The notes: generated by a model not told the origin, from the sequence alone. A DNA stretch of 64,000 nucleotides from Syncephalis plumigaleata (GCA_025201365.1 JAIXMF010000002.1:1116001-1180000); one strand, 5' to 3'; shown: positions 48,144-61,620, counted from the first letter of the stretch. Numbers and translations: made by a program.

Positions 48144-49339
48144 ATGGATTTCCTTAAAAAAGGTGATATTACTTTATTATTTCCTGTTACTACTTATTAA
48201 CATTAGTATTGATAATAAAACAATGTAGCCGCTCAAGCTGTAGGCGAGGAGATGAACAAGCAACAACAGCAACAGCAAGGTGGATCGAGCAGTTATCGTC
48301 GAGATGATGACGATCGACAAAGCTACGGTGGTGGAAACAGTAGTCATCAATCATCAGGTCGCAGGAACGATGACTACGATGACAATCGCCACTCCTCTTC
48401 TAACCGCCGAGATGACTACGATGATAATCGCCACTCATCATCTGACCGCAGAGATGACTATGATGATAACCGTCATTCATCGTCCAATCGCAGAGATGAT
48501 TACGATGATAATCGCCACTCCTCTTCTAACCGCAGAGACGATTATGATGATAACCGTCACTCCTCTTCTAACCGCAGAGATGACTATGATGTTAACCGCC
48601 ATTCATCTTCTAACCGCAGAGATGACTACGATGTCGATAAAGTAGCGCAACATGGCATGGATACAGCTAATTCTGGCGATAGAAGTCTATTCTCTAGTGC
48701 CCTCAGTATGGCTCAGCAGAAGTTGGGCGGTGGTAACAAGCCAGAACAGCATACCGAAGAAGAAACCAATATGATGCAAAAGGCCTACAAGATGTTTTAT
48801 GGCGGTAGTGGCAGTGGTAACAAGCATGATAATGATGATGATGACCGACCCGTAAGTGTACACACACATATCACCACTAGTTGTGTTCTATTATATATAT
48901 TATTAGCTAACAATATATGTATATCTATATGTATCATTAGAGTTCAAGCAGCGGTGGCATGGGTAGTAACATGCTAGGTATGGCAGCTGCCATGCAAGCC
49001 ATGAAACTATTCAATCAGGGTGGCAGTCAAGGAGGCAGTCAAGGCTTGGTAGGATCAGCGATGGGCGAAGCATTAAAGTTATACGGTCGATTTGGTAAGT
49101 GACGTGATATTATTGTCTTTATTATTATTATTATCAGACTAGTACTTATTTGAATGTAACACACGATAATAGGTAACAAGGTGGAGGGTAGTCAATCGGA
49201 TGCCATGACTTCAGCTGCAATGACAGTAATGAAGCTAATGAGTGGTGGTGGTGGCAGTAGCAATAACAATCAAAACAGCAATAGTGGTAGTGGATTAGCT
49301 GGTATGATTCCTCAGAATTTGATATCAAAGCTTTTCTAA
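48144..49339 (+). CDS. Repeat-rich low-complexity protein, DUF7721-like
   Basis: Function unknown. Four exons: 48144-48162 (MDFLKK), 48229-48851, 48941-49094, 49173-49339; about 320 residues. After QAVGEEMNKQQQ comes a disordered, highly charged region of six or seven 14-residue repeats (consensus RRDDYDDNRHSSSN). A conserved block follows: SGDRSLFSSALSMAQQKLGG, then EEETNMMQKAYKMFYGGSGS, then Gly/Met/Ala-rich helices (MGSNMLGMAAAMQAMKLF, SQSDAMTSAAMTVMKLMSGG). That block resembles the fungal family I remember as DUF7721 (medium certainty). The Arg/Asp/Tyr/Ser repeats are the kind that form condensates or bind charged partners; that is inference. Confidence 0.72.
48361..48640 (+). repeat. 42 bp coding tandem repeat
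   Basis: About 6.5 copies of a 42 bp unit encoding RRDDYDDNRHSSSN, with mostly synonymous differences between units and one D-to-V change in the last two. Because 42 is a multiple of three, copy-number changes keep the frame. Confidence 0.9.
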
Positions 49340-49595
49340 ACGAACAAGTCATCGTTGTCGCTTAGTAGAAACTAGTATATCGAATCATTTGTGATATACA
49401 ATTGAAAGATAATTGCTTACTTTGTTCTGCTTCTCCATCAATTATCCGTTATTAGATGACAAATAAATCATGCTATTTACACGCGGTATGCAGACTACTA
49501 ACGCTTTATTAGTTTAGCAAGCAAGTGATGTATATATATTGATGAATCATAAATATAATGATAGATAATAATGCATTAGTAGTAGCTATTAACGA

Positions 49596-51457
<1,862 letters not shown>

Positions 51458-51890
51458 CAAGACTGTTCTAGCCCATTAGCGCTGTTAGCCATTTGTTTCT
51501 ACTAATAAGTAATAGATATGATAATACGTATTTTCATGCGATAGTGATAACAATCACAGATAAGTTGTTTCTTGTTGTCCTTCATTTCTTGAATGTTTAG
51601 AAGTAATGGCACTTTGATGTAGTTGTGTTGGAACACCGTTTCCATTGCGAAGACTGAGAATAATCTGAATAACATTCAGACATGCTGCCATATCACGATT
51701 CCATACACGATACTCGAATCCTTTACCATTCATGTCATCTTTACAATTCTGATGTGTACATCTAATAGAATAATGAATTAGTATATTGTTATAGATTGTA
51801 CTCATCTTAAGAAGGCATGACAAGTGACAGTAGGATATCTCGTCAATTAGAAATACTTGAACACCATGCTTCATTGTTATCCACACTTGC
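51458..51890 (-). mobile_element. Truncated TIR element with Fanzor C-terminal relic
   Basis: The minus-strand frame 51886-51554 contains VFLIDEISYCHLSCLL, then CTHQNC and FEYRVWNRDMAACLNVIQII then LSLRNGNGVPTQL. In Fanzor/TnpB RNA-guided nucleases the C-terminus has DEFRTSxxC..C, a second Cys pair, and WNRDxNAAxN with the last RuvC aspartate. All are recognisable here and WNRD is intact. The N-terminal part and the first RuvC acidic residues are absent, so this is a fragment. An intron-like TTCATTATTCTATTAG precedes CTHQ, as in the relic at 3310. The element end at 51458 (after TA 51456-51457) reads CAAGACTGTTCTAGCC...GCGCTGTTAGCC, a diverged TIR. The other end is missing, next to the F-box gene start. 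Confidence 0.72.
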
Positions 51891-51973
51891 GTATGATTTG
51901 TTTGTGTATTCTTGATTACAATAACGTCATCGTATTTCTCTATCCCTTATTGCCTTTCTTATTCCATTCCACC

Positions 51974-53610
51974 ATGTCTACCACCACTACTACTGAAATA
52001 TTGAGTAATTCCAACTCGCCTTGTAGATTACTAGTTTGTCTGAATACTCTTCCATTTCATGACCAGCGTGTCTTCCGTAGTCTACTTGGCCATATCGAAT
52101 TAGTGCGTTTATCAGCATGTTGTCACTCGTTAAGAAGCAGTATTCGAAATGATACAGTATTATGGCAGGCACTATATCATAGGGATTTCCTATCGGGAGC
52201 GTATTACGTTAAAGAAATGGGGTTTGTATTGTGGTGTATACGCACGGATGTCAACAATCCATGTACATCGGATAAACGAGCCGATCTACTAGAGAATGTG
52301 GACTGGTACAACACATATCGTCGACGAGTGAGCACCGAGAATAATTGGCGATATGGACGACGCAATATCACGCATATCAATATAAAATCTGATGAAAATG
52401 AAGTGTTTGATAGCATAGAAGCTGCGTATAATAGCTCAGCTGTTATACTGAAAACTCACTTAGACGGGGCATCAAGATCGCGCCGCTATCGTGCTTTAGA
52501 ATATTTACCGCATTCAAATCTTAGATCAAGCAACAACATTGTGAATGACAGTACACTCTCCACATCGCCAAATATTCTTTTGCTGAATAGTGGTAATGAA
52601 ACTGAATATACTTATGTCCTGGGTGATTATTACATAGCTGTATCTCCTACGGCAATCGAGAGTGGTAGCAACCTTAATGTAAAAATATTTTCTCGCAAGC
52701 ATGGTGATGTTTTCACAACATTCGATGTTTCAGTACAATATGAAGTGAAGGCAGTCGATGGGAAATGGGTATTGTTAGTGCATGAATCATACGAGGCATT
52801 CATGAGTTCGCGAATTTGTAAGTGTGCTAATTGTACAATGATGCAATATAACTAATACTAATAATTAATGAATTTAGCCGGTATAATGGTATTTGATATA
52901 GAGAATAGTATCATGTGTCTAGGAAGCATTGATGATACATGGGATGCGACTCGTTTCTACAAGACAACCAATAATGCAGCAATAGTATACACAGCAAAAC
53001 TAGTCAAAGTCGAAGATGATGTGGATCGTATAGAATGGGCATTATACCGATTCTCAAGCAATAATCCTATTGTACAATTGCGAAATGGCCGGTTTCAACA
53101 ACCTGAGAAAACAACGAATGTATCAATATATCTTGCTCATAATTCATACGATTCGCATATGATAATTGAATTATATGGTAATCCTGATTATAGTCCATAC
53201 ATAATCCATAGTGTAGCATCCAGTGGTCAAAGTCATCCTCCACGTAATTGCTACATTACATCTGACCAACATATACCTATCCCATTGTTAAAGGCTGGAT
53301 GCAAGTATTTAGCATTTGCTTTCAGCCCAGCAAAAGTATGGACAGACTTAACCTACGATGACGATCAAGTATTACAAATACCGCGTACAGCATACGTTAG
53401 ACATATTATTGGAAATCTCTATGATTTTGATGTAGTAGATCATAATGGTATAAAAAGTCGATTAATTGTAGACATAAATACAAAATATATATATATATAT
53501 TGGAAGCACCAAATACTGGCTTGGAATCTGATAATTATGCAATGGCTGGTATGGCATATATCTCCAATGACAGACATACGCTAGTAATACAAGAGTATGG
53601 TGAACTATAG
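51974..53610 (+). CDS. F-box-like protein, paralogue of the 35 kb locus
   Basis: Two exons, 51974-52817 and 52878-53610. The N-terminus (LLVCLNTLPFHDQRVFRSLL, LSACCHSLRSSIRNDTVLWQ) resembles an F-box helix bundle, suggesting an SCF substrate receptor. The rest has repeated strand-like segments (YVLGDYYIAVSP, GKWVLLVHESYEAF, GIMVFDIENSIMCLGSIDDT, IEWALYRFSSNNPIVQLRNG) shared with the locus at 35050. In the last exon the frame changes inside a TA microsatellite (about 53483-53500). One reading stops at 53584; the natural continuation (EAPNTGLESDNYAMAGMAYI, ending EYGEL) runs to 53610. Total length is 3n+2, one base short. Substrate unknown. Confidence 0.65.
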
Positions 53611-53940
53611 CAAATATCAATAAATCATACTTTGTTTGTTAATAAGTGTAGTGTTTATACATCATTATACCATAACACATGTTAATACTTTCTATGAACT
53701 GGATGATTAATCGAATAAATCAACTATAGTAGCAATTGAGACATCAAGCTGTACAAACTAATGAATGCTTCTCAATGCATAGAGGATGTTACTCGGTAGC
53801 ACATGTACTGCGTCATCATTTCATTCTGCTTGATTGAAGCTTGCTGTATAAATCATCTCGAATGCCATTATAACAATGCACTGAATGAAACAAACATCCA
53901 TGTTGTCCTTTACTAAATGTTCCTGTCAATTCATCATAAC

Positions 53941-54121
53941 TTGTTAAAACTATTGCAATATATGATATAGCGATCATTAACATCTCCCTCAACTGCTAGT
54001 GCCATGACAACTACTCAATGATAATAACAATGCGATGATGGTATTAACAATTGTGCAAAATAATTTACTGATAAAGAGCAAAAGTTAAAGGTCAACAGTG
54101 TTAATCAGTTGGAAAAAGCTG
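53941..54121. mobile_element. MITE-like copy, diverged subfamily, one end
   Basis: Body sequence matches the 238 bp MITE (GATCATTAACATCTCCCTCA then ACTGCTAGTGCCATGACAAC), but the right terminus differs (GTTAATCAGTTGGAAAAAGC then TG, followed by TA 54122-54123). The left terminus could not be found; the match ends near TATTGCAATATATGATATAG. Together with 44684 and 61337 it defines a second TIR variant. Confidence 0.7.
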
Positions 54122-54229
54122 TATGTTTACTAGAATAATGTGCATCTATTTGTACGCTTGTACATGTAATACTGAATTGTAAACAAGCAGAAAGGGATAG
54201 AATATACAAATAGTTATGGCTATGTAATT

Positions 54230-56676
54230 TTATTTTTTACGCAAACGACGACGACCACCACTTTTACTGTTAGGCTGTGCGGATCCCGTTGAAGATGACG
54301 GTACAGCTTGTACTGAGCCATCCTTCAACTCATCACCTAGTTCACCTTGTTCGATCTTATCGCGTGCAGTCATGAAGAACATTAAATCACGCACTTGCTC
54401 GCGTAGATCGGCAATCTCCTTATCTCGTTCGGTGGCTGCACGTTGTGCTGCTTCCTGATTTGCACGCATCCCTTCATTCATCTTGTAAGAATTGCAACAA
54501 TCAATTAGCCTATCTATCATACTATGTCATTGATCATTTTGTATCTACCTGTTTTTCCTCATCCCATAGTCGTTCCAAGATATGTAGTCGTTTCTCGAGT
54601 TTCTCGGCCTTCTTATCCGATGCCATCTTTTGTTTTTGTATCGATTGTAGTTCATCTCGTAATTGATTATTCTCCTGTTGTATCATATGAATAATGCTCG
54701 CCTCGTTACTTCTAACCTCCAATTCCACCTGAAGATCACCAATCTTGCCATAGGCCGCGTTTAACTCTACTTCATAATGTTCTCGTTGCGAATCAAGCTG
54801 TGCAGTAAGTAAGTGAGCATATTCCGATGCAATGGTATCTAATTTCAGCTATTGCCCAGTATTATTCATTTATATGTAAATATTGTTATGATGATCATGT
54901 ATATGTAATTCACACTTACTTGTGATGGATAGGATGTTGATGCTGCATGAACATTACTCGCATACTGACTGGAATAGCCAGCGTGATCCACCATTTCATC
55001 TGGTAATTCTACTAGCTTTCCATCGACCTTATTCTGAATTAATCGATGTACATACCTATTAATAAATGAATAATTAGTATCTATCTTGTATAATAGATCA
55101 TCATCATCATCATCTTACCCATCACCGGCATAATCCCATACACGCTGTGTTTCCAATTCAAGAGCGTAGCAATGTGTCGTTTGTTCGTAGTGTTCTCGGG
55201 CATGTCCCTGTGCGTATCTATCGTATTCACAACACCGAGTATTACATGTTAGATTGAGATAACCAAGCTAGATTGATAGATCAAACGCCACCTACCGACC
55301 ACATCCAATATGTCCACATATCAAGCATATCCATAGATTGGTTTGATTGCCACATACAACACATTCACTACTTGTGGAACTGTTCAATTCCTCGACTTCA
55401 CGTCCGCCATCATCTTCTTGATTCTTGTAGGATAGATTAGTGTATCGACAGACTGGACATCTAATTAAGATGATTAGTTTAATCCAATGCAATGTGTCAT
55501 TATCACACGTTACCTTCCATCTCCCCATTGACTTAGACATCGACAATGGAATGTATGCTGACATGATACGGTAACCAATCCGGTAGTACGGGAATCCATA
55601 CGTTCCAAACACACAGGACATGTTGGTAATTCGCGTAAACTCGTCTATGTTGACACAAGAGTCATTCCATTAGTTATAGTCATATACTTACACGCTTCAT
55701 AACCTACCTCGTCATTATGATCTGGATTATTGTCGTTCATATTCAAATCCCATGACAAGCATGGTGGTCTATTCAATTGGCTTTGATTCGAGGAGGCAAC
55801 CAGCTGTACTGATGCCACTCTTACTGCTTGACATATTTCAGGCTATATCACATCACATCACATCACATTACATCATTAGCAAGTGATACATTATTGCCAT
55901 AGTGCTACTTTTCTTTCTAATAATGCAACTACTCAATGGTGTAATTACCTCTAATGCACTGAATGGTTTGCCATGATATTCCGCAATAAATTGCTCTACA
56001 AATGTCGACTCCCGGAATCTTAACAATGCTATGTAACGATGAGGTGATACATCTCTAATAGTAAATCGACAATTGCCATTAGTATCATATCATTCTACAG
56101 TGAAATACTCTATACCACTTACCGAAGTAAGCGTATATGTGATACGCCATCCATTACACTACCGAGAAATGCCAATAGATCAGCTGGTGTCATATGAGCA
56201 GGAACTGCTAGTACACTAGCCATGTAGGTGGCATCATTATCATTGCTCGATGACTTGCTCGTATCATTTTGCCGATGACGCTCCGTGCTCACTATCGTTG
56301 ACTCATCGCGATACAAGTGGATAACCCCTTGTTCTAGACGTGTACACCCTAGTGTAAATGGTACAATTGCCGCTGTATCCGTCGTGGATGGTTCACGAGC
56401 ACTCGAGCTTTTAGCGCTACTCTCCGTTGCTTGCATGAAGTTAAACCAATCAACCGTGATGGGACCGTATCTTATATCGGTCTCCTTACAATATGACGCT
56501 GTATCGCTAGAGTTGGACGAGCCTTCTGGTTGCTTTGCTAACTGATCAGTATCATCAGGCCAATAATCACTAAATAGATCAATACTCGTCCTAGTCGATT
56601 GATCAAGCAGAGGAGTGGACTGTAAACGAGTTAGAGTATCGCGCTGTAATTCTAATACAAAGCGATAATAACTCAT
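54230..56676 (-). CDS. ETP1: BRAP2/ETP1-type RING and UBP zinc-finger protein
   Basis: E3 ubiquitin ligase family (human BRAP2/IMP, yeast Etp1), linked to Ras-MAPK control in animals and ethanol tolerance in yeast. Nine exons: 56676-56123, 56054-55949, 55842-55708, 55644-55514, 55460-55296, 55217-55119, 55055-54920, 54848-54549, 54481-54230; 1878 nt, 625 residues. Domains in order: N-terminal RRM-like BRAP2 domain ([45 protein letters not shown]); RING ([27 protein letters not shown]); UBP zinc finger ([45 protein letters not shown]); a long coiled coil; a basic C-terminus (GGRRRLRKK). All zinc ligands of the RING are present. The last intron uses an AAG acceptor. Confidence 0.94.
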
Positions 56677-57057
56677 AAGAATAAGGAATAGTATACGCTA
56701 TATAAGGAGAAGCGGTACTTCTCACGCATATATATATATGTATATCTACAGCGGAAGTAGCAACTATACTTTACAAGGAAACGCAAATTCAACTTGAGAA
56801 AAGGGAGTGAAAGGTAAAAGCACAAACACGACGTCATAGTGATCACCACTTGTGTACAATCAATTAGGATAATGTAAAAAAATGAACTCCACTTCTTTTT
56901 CTCCGTCATTATTGCCACATTATCCGCTTCTTCTTCTCGTTGATTCTTACTTGAGGGAGTACGCGCGCGCGTTTTTCTTACATCGTTTTCCCACCTTCTT
57001 ATTACTGATTCTTACTGCTGTAATTGTTATAACAGATAGCGTAAGAATCAATCCTTC
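56677..57057. promoter_or_regulatory. Divergent promoter, ETP1 and HIBCH genes
   Basis: 381 bp between two divergent start codons; contains an ATATATAT stretch near 56732-56740 and pyrimidine-rich DNA before the HIBCH start. No other gene. Confidence 0.45.
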
Positions 57058-58223
57058 ATGCTTCGCCCTATCTATTCTACAATGTATCGAGGAACCTTGA
57101 GTGCGAGAACACGTTTAACAGGGCTATCACGTCAACTGACCACTACTTCCATGTCGGCACAACCTAGTCAGACAGGTGTAAGCAATCACACTACTCTACC
57201 TCTTATGCGATAGTATCAATTCTAACTAGTTTGCATATCATGTAGCCAGAAGTGTTGCAGCACAAAGCATATGGCGGTCGTACGTTTATTCTTAATAGGC
57301 CAAAGGCATTGAATGCCCTTAATCTATCAATGGTGCGCGCAATGACACCTCAATTGCAAGTAAGTTTAGTTAGAAATATCAAATGAAGCAGCGGCAATAA
57401 TATTAATATGCGATACATCATTAATAGGCATGGGATCAATCCGATCTGTGCAAGGTTGTCATGATTAAATCGGATCATCCGAAATCATTCTGTTCTGGCG
57501 GTGACGTCAAAAGTATGTAGTAATGATAAGTATGTAGTAATTGACACTGACACTAATGGTTGAATTAGCGGTTATTGATCTGGCAAAGGCTAAAGATCCC
57601 GATGCATTGACCTTTTTCAAGGAGGAGTATCAGTTAAATCATCTGATTGCTACGCTTAAGAAGCCATACGTGGCACTTATGAATGGATATACTAGTGAGT
57701 ATCTAATGATAAGATGCAATAGCATAGACTAACGAATATCATGATTACCTTCTGCGTATTTGTTATAGTGGGAGGTGGTGTTGGTCTATCTGTACATGCT
57801 CCATTCAGAGTAGCCACCGAGAAGACAGTGTTTGCTATGCCAGAAACACTCATTGGATTCTTCCCTGATGTAGGCGGCACCTTCTTCCTACCACGTATGG
57901 ACGGTGAGACCGGTACCTACTTGGCATTGACGGGACATCGTCTCTCTGGCGAGGATGTAATGTAAGTAATTAGAATTACATATATATGGATATATGGATA
58001 TCCAAAAGAAGGAATAGAACATTTACACGATGATCAGTTATGCTGGTATTGCTACGCATTACGTGTTGTCACATCGATTGTCGGCACTAGAGGAACGATT
58101 AAACGAGCTGGAGAGCGAGGATCTCGAAGTGATCAATATGGCCATTGAGGAGTTCTCGGCTGAACCAACCAAGGCCACTTACTCATTGGGACCACACCGA
58201 GCAGCCATCGATCGGTTAGTATT

Positions 58224-58271
<48 letters not shown>

Positions 58272-59046
58272 TATGTCTATATGCGTATTAACAAACAACA
58301 ACTATTATATTGCAACTATTAGATGCTTTAAATTTGATACTATTCACGAGATATTTACTGCATTGCAAAAGGAAGGTGGCGAATGGGCCAGTAAGACATT
58401 GGAAACATTACGTAAAATGTCACCAACTAGCTTGCAGGTATGGAAATATGAATGCTGACTATATCAATGAAACAAGGAATGACCTAATAACGATGCCATT
58501 GTAGGTTACTCTAACTCAACTACGAGCAGGTCGTAAAATGACCATTGGTGAAGCACTAAAATCGGAATATGATTTGGTACAAAAGTTCCTGGTAAGTAGT
58601 AATGTCATATGAGATTATCCATCGCCATTTGTAACCATTCATTGTAGATGGATGCCGACTTTTACGAAGGTGTCGCCGCACGATTAGTTGATAAGCGAGA
58701 TCCCGAATGGTCACCACGCACCGTGGAGGAATTGCAATTGGACTCCATTAAACGGCGTTACTTTGAGGATCAAGCCTCATCTACACTTGAATTACTGAAT
58801 AAGCGAGACTACACTCAGTATCCATATTCGCGACATACACTGCCCACCGAGCAGGATGTACGTCAATTGGTACTAGGTCATGGTTCGGGTGCAGCGGCAT
58901 TCCGTATGTCGGCCCAGGATGTTGTAAGCATACTGGGACGCGAATGGTCCGGACGTATGTTTGTTCGCGAACGTGTCGAGGAGATTGTCGCCCGATGCTG
59001 TTCACAGGACAAGGGTGAAGGTATTACTTGGACCGCTGCTTCTTAA
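57058..59046 (+). CDS. EHD3: Mitochondrial 3-hydroxyisobutyryl-CoA hydrolase
   Basis: Valine catabolism: hydrolyses 3-hydroxyisobutyryl-CoA in mitochondria. Nine exons: 57058-57177, 57246-57359, 57428-57512, 57569-57694, 57769-57961, 58038-58214, 58323-58437, 58505-58591, 58648-59046; 1416 nt, 471 residues. The first 35 residues form an Arg/Ser/Thr-rich presequence ([20 protein letters not shown]). Crotonase-fold features: [16 protein letters not shown]; the oxyanion-hole segment [28 protein letters not shown]; and the HIBCH signature [20 protein letters not shown] with the acidic residues kept. The C-terminal helical cap is complete ([30 protein letters not shown]). The (ATG)n microsatellite lies inside intron 6. 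Confidence 0.95.
58224..58272. repeat. (GAT)n microsatellite inside HIBCH intron 6
   Basis: About 16 GAT/ATG triplets within the 108 nt intron between 58214 and 58323; roughly half of the intron is repeat. Confidence 0.95.
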
Positions 59047-59192
59047 ACAGTATAATCACAAATAATCAAGTTAATAAAGACGCCATTGATGACTGATACT
59101 CGCTTATTATGAGTTTATACTATAACTAGTAGTAGCAGTAGGAGCGGTAGTAGTAAATGTATTTATTGATGTGTTATTATCAGGAGACAGAA

Positions 59193-60855
59193 CTAGAATA
59201 GCATCAATATGGCATTCCATAGACCCCAGCATACTGCGCCGTAAAGAGCGACAAGTGCAACGAATGGCATTGATTCCACGAGGTAGGAACGAGGATGCGA
59301 TGGACAAATGACGGTTTCCGCTTGTCGTTCCTCCGGTGTAGCACCGAGTGCCATACTGCCTGTGGCGTAGAAACGCTTGAGCATGGCGTCCTTCTCGAGC
59401 CAACGATCCATCAACCATTGACCGAACACTTCTTGTCCGGCATCAATTGGTACCTCCGTTGGAATGTGCCAACGACGAACACGCAAGTGTACTCCCTTGG
59501 GATAGCCACGATACCAGTATTGCCTTGCTATGCTGTACACCTCACTCGGTGTTTCATGCGAGTAAAGACCCTCGTAAGCAATGGTTACATCGTAGAGATA
59601 GTCGACATTACTGTCGCGTAGATTGTCCAATACCGTGTAGAGACCGGTAACATGAGGAAGTAGAGTGCGTTCAGGTAGTCGAGTCTAATCAATTGTATTA
59701 TAGCAGTGATACAAGATAATAATCAATATCGATCGCGGATGTGTGACGTGCACATCACACTAGACTTACAATATTGTTTTTCATAGCAAATTGTTGCATC
59801 TTCTCGCGCCATTTATCGGTAAGGAGTGCACCCTCTGGAAACACGAAGAAGGCAAGCTCCTCCTCTCGTTCCCAACCGGTGGCCAGTTTGCGTACTCGCG
59901 TCATTAATCGACTACCGTCGTGTTTCCAGTTGCGATGCATAAAGACAAAGTCAAAGAATTCCAACATCTAACGGTTTTGATAGGATAATTAGCGTCAATC
60001 AATGCACATCCCATTACATCAACTTACCCTAATCCATTACAACATAATGGCAAAGAGGTGTATACATGTATGTATGTCCGAAAGAAGTTATTAGTGTCAA
60101 GTAAGAAATGCTGGATATCTACTGTCTGCTCACCATCCAAATAGTGGTACGTGTTTTAAGTTATCCAATAATAGTCCCATCATACCACCGACACGTTTTC
60201 CATAGTATGACAATAACCTAAGTAGATTACTAAGGTTAACAAATAGTCATGATAGTGCAGATGAATTCAATTTACCATAAAAACATAAAATCATTGCTAA
60301 GCTATAGAGATGAAATAGAAGGGGAGTCAACTGATATGATTAATAGAACGAACACTAGTCACATACCTGATGATTGGCAACAATAACGTAGCGTTTCGGT
60401 AGTTTGATGTCACCATATTGAATGACAGGACCATTAGACGAGACTAGCGTGTCGAGTTCCATACCCTCCGCTGTGATGTGCATGGGTGTATTTGTAAGTA
60501 CTCGATTGAGGAATAGAAAGTACAAGCTCATCATCTTCTTGCCGGTACTTCTCAACTTGTGTACTGCATTGGCAGGAACGAGTCTCGCCAATGGTGTACG
60601 TGTCAACAACCAGCTAATGGGAATTAGCAAACATACGATGGCTATTGATAAAGTGAACGTCACGATAAATACACTTGTCGTCCAGTAGCGCTGTAATCCT
60701 TTGGTTTGTGGTGCGCGTCTTGGATGGACAGTATCATGATCGTAGGATGATGTCGATGCATCCAGATTCATAAAACTATTCTTGGGCGGTTGCTTATTCG
60801 CGTATAGTTTATGATCTACTTGTAGATGCAACATCGAATTAGTCTCCACTGTCAT
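59193..60855 (-). CDS. LPLAT-family acyltransferase (CST26/LCLAT1-like)
   Basis: Transfers an acyl chain from acyl-CoA to a lysophospholipid or glycerol-phosphate in ER or other membranes. Exons 60855-60367, 60301-60276, 60217-60134, a single base at 60028, 59967-59770, 59684-59193; 1290 nt, 429 residues, consistent only if the 1-nt exon is used. The HX4D motif spans an intron (NHQ|LSND). The FPEG motif is present (FFVFPEGALLTDKWREK), as are the FDFVFMHRNWKHD block, and LPERTLLPHVTGL in the place of the P-R-T-G motif. N-terminal membrane segment SVFIVTFTLSIAIVCLLIPI; C-terminal segment FVALVALYGAVCWGLWNAIL. Yeast Cst26 and animal LCLAT1 share this layout; the exact substrate cannot be told. 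Confidence 0.86.
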
Positions 60856-61336
60856 TGTTGACTAATAATAAGAATAATAGCGCTGATAATGTCAAAGATT
60901 AAAACAATGCTCCTTTCACTCGATATTGATTATTAGATAGAGGAAGAGAAAGTGGAACTATACCTGCAATAATGCTACAGCGTATAGAATATGATATGCT
61001 ACCATGGATTGACATTGCAATAAATAAGCGTATATACCAGGACAATATTAATTGCCCAGCCCTTTTTTTCCATACCATGCAACGATAAGAACATCGTATA
61101 GTAGTGCTGGTAGGTTAGTGACTCGCTCAAAAGTTTACAATAATGTCTATCATTCTCTTACATTTATTTCAGCTTGGTATCATTTATTGAAATAGATCAG
61201 GTTTGGCAAGGCATTGCACGTGTATTAATTAAATCCTACGCGTTAACGATGATTGACATAAATCTATCGTAATCTGATGGAGATAGTTGCTATTTATTAA
61301 ATCAAAATAATCAATTAATAATAATGATTGTAATTA

Positions 61337-61392
61337 CAGGCTTTTTCGAACCGATTAACATCGTTGGCCTTTAACTGATTGGAAGAACTCTG
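61337..61392. mobile_element. 56 bp fold-back remnant: two TIRs with almost nothing between
   Basis: Starts CAGGCTTTTTCGAACCGATT and ends TAACTGATTGGAAGAACTCT then G. The two ends are imperfect inverted repeats, each next to TA (61335-61336 and 61393-61394). They resemble the terminus of the 53941-54121 copy. The interior of the element is gone. Confidence 0.6.
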
Positions 61393-61599
61393 TAGATTAG
61401 AATAAAAAACATTAAGCATTATGTAATGGATAATAGGGTATTCATAGCTCTATACCAAGCTATTATTAGTATGCGCTATGTACATAAACCCAATTCATGC
61501 AAGTACGCATATGGAAAAACAAAGCACCTGATCCGGCTGCACATGTGACCACCTCATTAGCTGGTATATCGTACGTTGCCTTAGTCGATTGCCATTTAC

Positions 61600-61620
61600 C
61601 GCTTTGATGGAAAAAGCCTG
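61600..61620. repeat. Solo TIR terminus
   Basis: TTTGATGGAAAAAGCCTGTA is almost the right end of the 1.1 kb element (ATGGAAAAAGCCTG then TA at 3792-3805). No opposite end found nearby. Confidence 0.45.

Noticed and set aside
48361-48640. Regular direct repeats that might suggest a CRISPR array
   Set aside because: Units are contiguous 42 bp coding repeats without spacers, inside a spli­ced fungal gene.
60001-60060. Larger exon in place of the 1-nt microexon
   Set aside because: Alternative acceptors upstream give a 23 nt intron or reach an in-frame stop.
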